Shown: positions 12,958 through 17,465 of the stretch, one piece after another
How the letters are laid out: every line of letters starts with the position of its first letter
Numbering within the stretch: the first letter of the stretch is position 1
Source: JBFXDI01 sp050181295
GTDB taxonomy: Bacteria; Pseudomonadota; Alphaproteobacteria; Rhizobiales; Aestuariivirgaceae
NCBI GenBank assembly: GCA_050181295.1
Contig: JBFXDI010000088.1
Location: forward strand, 1-17,465
Direction: 5' to 3'
Length of the DNA stretch: 17,465 nt
Translations under genes and position numbers: made by a program
The notes under the pieces: generated by a model
The model's input: the letters and a program-made list of their open reading frames with translations, nothing else
Told to the model about the DNA's origin: nothing
The model's database searches: none

Positions 12958-14076
12958 ATGAACCTCGCACGTCACGATTTCCGGGCCTCGGTCGCGCCGC
13001 TCAGCACCGCCCGCTCGATGCCGTCCGGCTTCTACACGGACCCCGAGATCTTCGCGCTGGAGCGCGAGCACATCTTCCTCAAGCAGTGGTTCTTCATCGG
13101 CCGCGAGGACCAGTTTCCGAATTCGGGCGACTACCGCGCCGTGGACACACCGGGCGGGCCCATCGTCACGGTGCGCGGACGCGACGGCAAGCTCCGCTGC
13201 TTCGCCAACTACTGCCGGCATCGCGGCTCCATCCTGCTCGAGGGCGAGGGCAACTGCGGCAACCGCATCATCTGCCCCTACCATGCCTGGAGCTACATCA
13301 ACGACGGCACGCTCTATGGCTGCCCGGACATGCAGGACGCCGAGGGCTTCGACCGGGTGGAGAACGGGCTCGTGCCCCTCAAGACGGAGACCTGGGAAGG
13401 CTATGTCTTCGCGAGCTTCCATCCGGACGTGAAGCCGCTGATCGAGCATCTGGGCGATTTTCCTCAGCGCTTCGCCAGCCACAAGCTCGGTGACATGCGC
13501 TGCACCTGGAAAATGACGCTCGAAGCCCAGTGCAACTGGAAGCTCCTGCTCGAGAACTCGATGGAGACCTATCACACCGGCATCGTGCACAAGCACACGG
13601 TCGGCGCCCAGAAGTCCCGCACGCTCAAGACGCGCGGCGACTGGATCTGCATCCAGGTCCTGAGCGACCGCTCGATCGCCACGCTTCCCGGCCAGGAGCC
13701 GCCCTTCCCGCCCATCCCGGAGCTGGACGAAGACGCGAAGCTCGGCACCTACTTCACGGTCATCTATCCGACCACCCAGTTCGCCGTGTCGCAGGACGCG
13801 CTCTGGTGGCTCAACGTCACGCCCGTGTCCGTGAACCGGAGCCTGCTCGAGATCGGCGGCTGCTTCCCCGAAAGCGCGCTCGCCGATCCGAGGTTCGCCG
13901 AGAAGGCCGAGCCCTATTACGAGCGCTGGGCGGCGGTCGGACGCGAGGACGTTGGCATCCTCGAGAAGCAGCAGCGGGCGCTCGCCTCCGCGCTCTACAA
14001 GCCCGGCCCGCTCTCGGGCCGCGACGATATGGTCCAGGCGCTCGGCGTCTGGGTGCTGGACCGACTGCCCATCTGA
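12958..14076 (+). CDS. Rieske non-heme iron oxygenase, alpha subunit, demethylase-like
   Basis: This 372-residue protein is a ring-hydroxylating-type oxygenase component. The [2Fe-2S] Rieske site is C86-x-H88 (NYCRHRG) and C106-x2-H109 (CPYHAW). The mononuclear iron site has H206 and H211 in NSMETYHTGIVH and probably D331 in VGREDVG. The residue that bridges the two metal centres is E203 rather than the usual Asp, as in carnitine oxygenase CntA. Length and motifs fit the group that demethylates or cleaves quaternary amines (Stc2, CntA) better than aromatic dioxygenases. The ATG has ACGGAG eight bases upstream; an upstream GTG is less likely. It opens a four-gene operon with two RidA proteins and a flavin demethylase-like enzyme. 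No reductase partner is in the window. Confidence 0.88.
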   Translation: MNLARHDFRASVAPLSTARSMPSGFYTDPEIFALEREHIFLKQWFFIGREDQFPNSGDYRAVDTPGGPIVTVRGRDGKLRCFANYCRHRGSILLEGEGNCGNRIICPYHAWSYINDGTLYGCPDMQDAEGFDRVENGLVPLKTETWEGYVFASFHPDVKPLIEHLGDFPQRFASHKLGDMRCTWKMTLEAQCNWKLLLENSMETYHTGIVHKHTVGAQKSRTLKTRGDWICIQVLSDRSIATLPGQEPPFPPIPELDEDAKLGTYFTVIYPTTQFAVSQDALWWLNVTPVSVNRSLLEIGGCFPESALADPRFAEKAEPYYERWAAVGREDVGILEKQQRALASALYKPGPLSGRDDMVQALGVWVLDRLPI

Positions 14077-14099
14077 CAACCGACAAGGGATTTCAAAGA

Positions 14100-14552
14100 A
14101 TGCCAAGAACCGTTCTGCGGCCGAAGGAGCTTTCCTACTTTCCGCTGCCCGCCTATCCCTATTCCGCCGGCACCATGGCGGCGAACGGAATGATCTACAC
14201 CGCCGGGCTCGTCGCCTTCGACAAGAACGCCAAGCTCGTGGGTGTGGGCGACCCCGTGAAGCAGACGCGCCAGATCCTCGCCAACATCAAGGCAGTCCTG
14301 CGCGAGGCGGGAGCGACCTTCAACGACGTGCTCAAATGCAACATCTACCTTTCGGACATGCGCTACTTCGCCGACGTGAGCAATGAGTTCCGCAAGGCGT
14401 TCCCGAGGAACCCGCCGGCCCGCACGACGGTGCAGGCGCCGCTCGCCGAGCCCGAGATGCTGGTCGAGATCGAGGCCGTCGCCTATGTGGGCGACAAGGG
14501 ACGCGCCAGGCCTGCCGCGGCGCCGAAGAAGTCCACGCGGAAACGCGGATGA
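14100..14552 (+). CDS. RidA-family imine/enamine deaminase-like protein
   Basis: This 150-residue protein belongs to the RidA/YjgF/UK114 family, trimers that hydrolyse reactive 2-imino and enamine intermediates to keto acids and ammonia. The catalytic Arg is R108 in PPARTTVQAPL. Other family landmarks are GMIYTAGLVAFD (30-41), QTRQILANIKAVLREAG (55-71) and LVEIEAVAYV (121-130). A basic tail of about 18 residues (KSTRKRG end) extends beyond the normal fold. The gene begins 23 bases after the Rieske stop with AAGGGA upstream, and its TGA overlaps the next ATG. In this context it may clear imines formed when N-methyl amines are oxidised; that role is inferred. Confidence 0.92.
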   Translation: MPRTVLRPKELSYFPLPAYPYSAGTMAANGMIYTAGLVAFDKNAKLVGVGDPVKQTRQILANIKAVLREAGATFNDVLKCNIYLSDMRYFADVSNEFRKAFPRNPPARTTVQAPLAEPEMLVEIEAVAYVGDKGRARPAAAPKKSTRKRG

Positions 14553-15010
14553 TCGGCATCGAGGCCCGTCTCGCCGAGCTAGGCCTCGAACTTCCCCCAC
14601 TCGCGCGTTCGGTCGGCAACTATGTCGGCCATACGCGCATGGGCGGGCTCGTGGTTTCGGTCCAGGGCCCGCTCTGGGGCGATGAGTTGCGCTACCAGGG
14701 CCGGCTCGGCCGCGAATTCACGCTGGAGCAGGGACAGGAGGCGGCGCGCCTCGTCATGCTGAACCTGCTCGCCCAGGTGAAGGTCGCCTGCGAGGGCGAT
14801 TTCGGCCGCTTCCGCCAGTGCCTCAGGCTCGGCGGCTTCGTCAACTCCGCGCCCGAGTTCAACCAGCAGACACTGGTGATGAACGGCGCCTCCGACCTTC
14901 TTCTGACACTCCTCGGCGAGAAGGGACGGCATGCCCGCTTCGTCGTCGGCTGCTCCAATCTGCCATATGATCTCGCCGTCGAGATCGAAGGAATGTTCGA
15001 AATCGCATGA
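14549..15010 (+). CDS. Second RidA-type protein, YjgF_endoribonc subgroup
   Basis: This 153-residue protein is a RidA superfamily member of a different subgroup from its neighbour. Marks of this subgroup are ELGLELPPLARSVGNYV at the start, GRLGREFTLEQGQEAARL (about 52-69), LRLGGFVNSAPEF (92-104), VMNGASDLL and GEKGRHARFVVGCSNLP, then VAVEIEGMFEI-like ending. The conserved Arg in GRHAR is present. Its ATG overlaps the previous stop and its own TGA overlaps the next ATG (ATGA both times), so all three genes must be cotranslated. Having two subgroups of RidA side by side suggests distinct intermediates or a hetero-oligomer; the true substrate is unknown. Confidence 0.9.
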   Translation: MIGIEARLAELGLELPPLARSVGNYVGHTRMGGLVVSVQGPLWGDELRYQGRLGREFTLEQGQEAARLVMLNLLAQVKVACEGDFGRFRQCLRLGGFVNSAPEFNQQTLVMNGASDLLLTLLGEKGRHARFVVGCSNLPYDLAVEIEGMFEIA

Positions 15011-17052
15011 ACGCCGCCCTCGCTCCCCTGTTCCAGCCGCTTCAGATCAAGCACGTCACGATCCCCAACCGCTTCCTCTCGACGAGCCATGCGCCGGCCT
15101 TCGCCGTGCACGGCAACATCACCGACCGCTACGTCGCCTACGAGGCGGAGAAGGCCAAGGGCGGCGTAGGGCTCGTGCAGTTCGGCGGAGCAACCGCGAT
15201 CTCGATCGAAAACTCCTTTCACTACGGGCAGATAAACGGCGGCGTTGAGGAAGTGATTCCGCAATACAAGCGCATGGCCGCCGCCATCCATGGCCATGGC
15301 GCAAAGTGCACGGTGCAGCTCACCCATGGCGGGCGGCGCGAGCGCTGGGACGACGGCAACTGGCTTCCGGCCTTCGCTCCGACGGGCCTGAGGGAGATGA
15401 TCCACCGCTCCTTCCCCGCCGAGATGGAAGAGCACGATTTCGAGCGCATCATCTCCGACTATGCGCAGGCGACGCGGCGGGCGAAGGAAGGCGATCTCGA
15501 CGGGGTCGAGATCTCCACCCAGGCCGGCACCCTCATCGAGCAGTTCTGGTCGCCCGCCATGAACCGCCGCACGGACGAGTATGGCGGCTCGCTCGAGAAC
15601 CGCATGCGTTTCGGACTGGAGGTGTTGGCGGCCTGCCGCGGCTGCGTCGGAGCGGACTTCCTCATCGGCATCCGCATGCCCGGCGACGAGATGCTGAAGG
15701 ACGGCCTCACCCAGGACGACTGCGTGGAGATCGCGCGAACCTATGCCGCCTCTGGCCTCATCGATTTCATCAGCGTGGTGGGCGGCACCGCCGTCAACTA
15801 CCAGGAGACGGCGCGCATCTGGCCCACCATGTGGGTGCCGTCCGCGCCCTATCTCAAGCTCGCGGGCGCCATCCGCGCCGCCGCCGGCATCCCGATCCTG
15901 CACGCCACCCGCATCACCGATGCCGCGACCGCCGTGCACGCGGTGAAGGAAGGCTATCTCGACATGGTGGGGATGACGCGCGCCTTCCTCGCCGACCCGC
16001 ATCATGTGCGCAAGCTCGCGGAGGGCCGCGAGGCGGAGATCCGGCCCTGCGTCGGCGCCGGCTACTGCGTCGACCGCGTGCTCATGGGCAAGGACGCGCA
16101 CTGCATCCACAACGTCTCGACCGGCCGCGAGCTGACATTGCCGCAGACGATCGAGCCCACCACGGGTCCGCGCCGCCATGTAGTGGTGGTGGGTGGCGGC
16201 CCTGGCGGTCTCGAGGCGGCGCGCGTCTCGGCGCTGCGCGGCCACAAGGTCACGCTGTTCGAGGCGGCGAAGGAGCTCGGCGGGCAGGTCGTGCTCGCGT
16301 CCAAGGCCACCTGGCGGCGGGATCTCGTGGGCTTCGTGCGCTGGCTCGCCGAGGAGATGGAACGGCTCAAGGTCGAGATGCGCTTCGAGACCTATGCCGA
16401 GGCCTCCGACGTCACGGCGCTCGAGCCGGACGTCGTGATCGTCGCGACCGGCGGCATTCCGGATACCGGCGACTTCCCGGGCGTCGAGCATGCGACCAGC
16501 ATCTGGGAGGTCCTGTCGGGCGAGCGCGAGGCCGGCCAGGACGTGCTCGTGCAGGACGAGAGCGGCGACCACGCCCCTCTCTCCTGCGCGGAGTTCCTGG
16601 CGTCCAGGGGCGCCCGCGTCGAGATCGTGACGCCCGACCGCGTGCTCGGCCTCGAGATGTCGGACACCAATCTCGGTGCCCACATGGCCGAAATCTACAA
16701 GGCCCAAATCCGTGTCACGCCCGACAGCCGCATCGCATCGGTGAGCCGTTCCGGCAACAAGCTCCTGGCGGTGATCGAGAACACCTATTCGGGCGCGCGC
16801 GCCGAGCGCACCTTCGACCAGATCGTGGGCGACCGGGCCACGGTGCCGAACATCGAGCTTTACGAGGCGCTGAAATCCCTCTCCCGCAATCGCGGCGCGG
16901 TGGACCTCAAGGTCCTGGCTGAGGGCGGCCCCCAGACCGACAATCGCAATCCGGAGGGACGCTTCTCCCTCTTCCGCATCGGCGATGCGTGGGCCGCGCG
17001 CAATATCCACGCCGCCGTGCTCGACGCCAACCGCCTCTGCCGGGCGCTGTAG
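15007..17052 (+). CDS. FMN/Fe-S/FAD oxidoreductase, N-methylproline demethylase-like
   Basis: This 681-residue protein has the trimethylamine dehydrogenase / dienoyl-CoA reductase layout. An FMN-binding TIM barrel (about 1-340) carries LTHGGRR, YGGSLENRMRF and HATRI. A cluster region follows with C348, C354 and C366; the position of the second ligand is A351, so only three of the usual four cysteines exist. An FAD domain follows with VVVVGGGPGGLEAAR (392-406). The next Rossmann domain lacks GxGxxG (DESGDH instead), arguing against NAD(P)H use and for transfer to another carrier. Length and sequence, including the Ala at 351, best fit StcD-type N-methylproline demethylases as I remember them. 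With the Rieske gene it suggests stepwise N-demethylation of a betaine, releasing formaldehyde. The substrate itself is not shown. Confidence 0.88.
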   Translation: MNAALAPLFQPLQIKHVTIPNRFLSTSHAPAFAVHGNITDRYVAYEAEKAKGGVGLVQFGGATAISIENSFHYGQINGGVEEVIPQYKRMAAAIHGHGAKCTVQLTHGGRRERWDDGNWLPAFAPTGLREMIHRSFPAEMEEHDFERIISDYAQATRRAKEGDLDGVEISTQAGTLIEQFWSPAMNRRTDEYGGSLENRMRFGLEVLAACRGCVGADFLIGIRMPGDEMLKDGLTQDDCVEIARTYAASGLIDFISVVGGTAVNYQETARIWPTMWVPSAPYLKLAGAIRAAAGIPILHATRITDAATAVHAVKEGYLDMVGMTRAFLADPHHVRKLAEGREAEIRPCVGAGYCVDRVLMGKDAHCIHNVSTGRELTLPQTIEPTTGPRRHVVVVGGGPGGLEAARVSALRGHKVTLFEAAKELGGQVVLASKATWRRDLVGFVRWLAEEMERLKVEMRFETYAEASDVTALEPDVVIVATGGIPDTGDFPGVEHATSIWEVLSGEREAGQDVLVQDESGDHAPLSCAEFLASRGARVEIVTPDRVLGLEMSDTNLGAHMAEIYKAQIRVTPDSRIASVSRSGNKLLAVIENTYSGARAERTFDQIVGDRATVPNIELYEALKSLSRNRGAVDLKVLAEGGPQTDNRNPEGRFSLFRIGDAWAARNIHAAVLDANRLCRAL

Positions 17053-17074
17053 AAGCGGCGGGCCCGCTATTGTT

Positions 17075-17159
17075 GTCATGCCAGCGAAGGCTGGCATCCC
17101 CTGAAGCTTTGCCGCCCGCGGCGGATTCACCAGGGGATTCCTGCTTTCGTAGGAATGAC
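17075..17159. repeat. Three-armed palindromic intergenic repeat
   Basis: Ends GTCAT (17075-17079) and ATGAC (17155-17159) are complementary. Inside are ATGCCAGC/GCTGGCAT (17078-17085 with 17090-17097), ATCCCCTG/CAGGGGAT (17096-17103 with 17131-17138), CCGCC/GGCGG (17112-17116 with 17120-17124), and ATTCCTGC/GTAGGAAT (17137-17144 with 17149-17156). The unit resembles the dispersed GTCATGCC...GGAATGAC repeats found in many proteobacterial genomes. It lies between two convergent genes and could terminate or protect both transcripts. Confidence 0.75.
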
Positions 17160-17205
17160 GAGGGTGGCGAAAGCGGCTCAAAGGGCCGGATGAGGAAGGT
17201 GCTCC

Positions 17206-17465
17206 TCAGAGCCTCGCCATCACCGTGATCTCGAGGCTCGCGCCGTCGGCGAGGCGGCCGGCCTCGGTGCAGGTGCGGGCGGGAAAGGCCCCTTCGGGAA
17301 AGAACGAGGCATAGACCGGATCGAGCTCGCTCATGCGCGAAAGGTCGGTCATGTGAACATCGACCCTCACCACCTTGTCCATGCTCGTCCCGACAGCCGC
17401 GAGCGCCTCCCGGATCGCCGTCATCACCACTTCGGTCTCGCGCGCGACGTTTCCGACAGCCGCGG
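17206..17465 (-). CDS. Third RidA-family protein, C-terminal part
   Basis: The 3' end of a gene that runs off the right edge; 86 codons are visible. The sequence carries the RidA helix region TAIREALAAVGTSMDKVV, the strand DVHMTDLSRMSELDPVYASFF, the catalytic Arg in FPARTCTEAGRL and the final strand SLEITVMARL. This is the last two thirds of a standard about 125-residue RidA fold, so the N-terminus lies outside the window. An internal ATG at 17428-17430 is not the start, because conserved fold precedes it. The gene converges on the demethylase-like gene, with the palindromic repeat between them. Clustering of three RidA-type genes within 3.4 kb strengthens the link between this locus and imine chemistry. 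Confidence 0.85.
   Translation of the reverse strand, partial: AAVGNVARETEVVMTAIREALAAVGTSMDKVVRVDVHMTDLSRMSELDPVYASFFPEGAFPARTCTEAGRLADGASLEITVMARL

Noticed and set aside
14692..17181. 829-codon open frame on the - strand opposite the RidA2 and flavoprotein genes
   Set aside because: Composition is the usual antisense shadow (Asp, His, Arg, Gly, Ala repeats) and the + strand product has clear cofactor motifs.
1..17465. CRISPR arrays, insertion sequences or transposase genes
   Set aside because: No regularly spaced repeat units and no transposase or integrase motifs were seen on either strand.

Overview
The window looks like chromosomal DNA of a high-GC alphaproteobacterium, most probably of the order Hyphomicrobiales (Rhizobiales). 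The evidence is the leftward ppx/gppA - rlmE - guaB - MAPEG - rsmB order, a PleC/DivJ/PdhS-type kinase H-box, a CtrA-like TTAA-N7-TTAT box, and two classes of palindromic intergenic repeat of a kind I associate with alphaproteobacteria. Placement below order level is not possible from the sequence.

Layout. 1-1350: the tail of an unrecognised + strand gene, a - strand FitAB/VapBC-type toxin-antitoxin pair, and a divergent small secreted protein that ends at a double-hairpin repeat with a T-run. 1351-6570: a tightly packed leftward housekeeping run of ppx/gppA, rlmE, guaB, a MAPEG membrane protein and rsmB, covering exopolyphosphate/(p)ppGpp hydrolysis, 23S and 16S rRNA methylation and GMP synthesis. 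6571-9554: a divergent + strand pair in which a sensorless cytosolic histidine kinase overlaps a HerA-type DNA-translocase ATPase by ATGA. 9555-9799: tandem hairpins, then a tRNA-Gln(CTG) gene with a good promoter. 9933-11481: a visibly lower-GC GIY-YIG-like nuclease gene beside the tRNA, a VOC-fold protein and a small coiled-coil protein. 11745-12870: a frameshifted Tat-exported L,D-transpeptidase and a second MAPEG protein. 12958-17052: a + strand operon of Rieske oxygenase, RidA, a second RidA-type protein and an FMN/Fe-S/FAD demethylase-like oxidoreductase. A third RidA-type protein runs off the right end on the - strand.

How the parts may work together. The 12958-17052 operon resembles stachydrine/betaine demethylation chemistry: a Rieske enzyme removes one N-methyl from a quaternary amine, a TMADH-like flavoprotein removes the next, and RidA proteins would clear reactive imine/enamine products. 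The substrate is inferred, not shown. The HK-HerA pair suggests phosphosignalling coupled to a DNA-acting hexamer, with no NurA partner in view. The most notable observations are that HK-HerA pair, the RidA-rich demethylase operon with a flavoprotein carrying only three of four expected cluster cysteines, the L,D-transpeptidase frameshift, and the low-GC nuclease gene next to tRNA-Gln.
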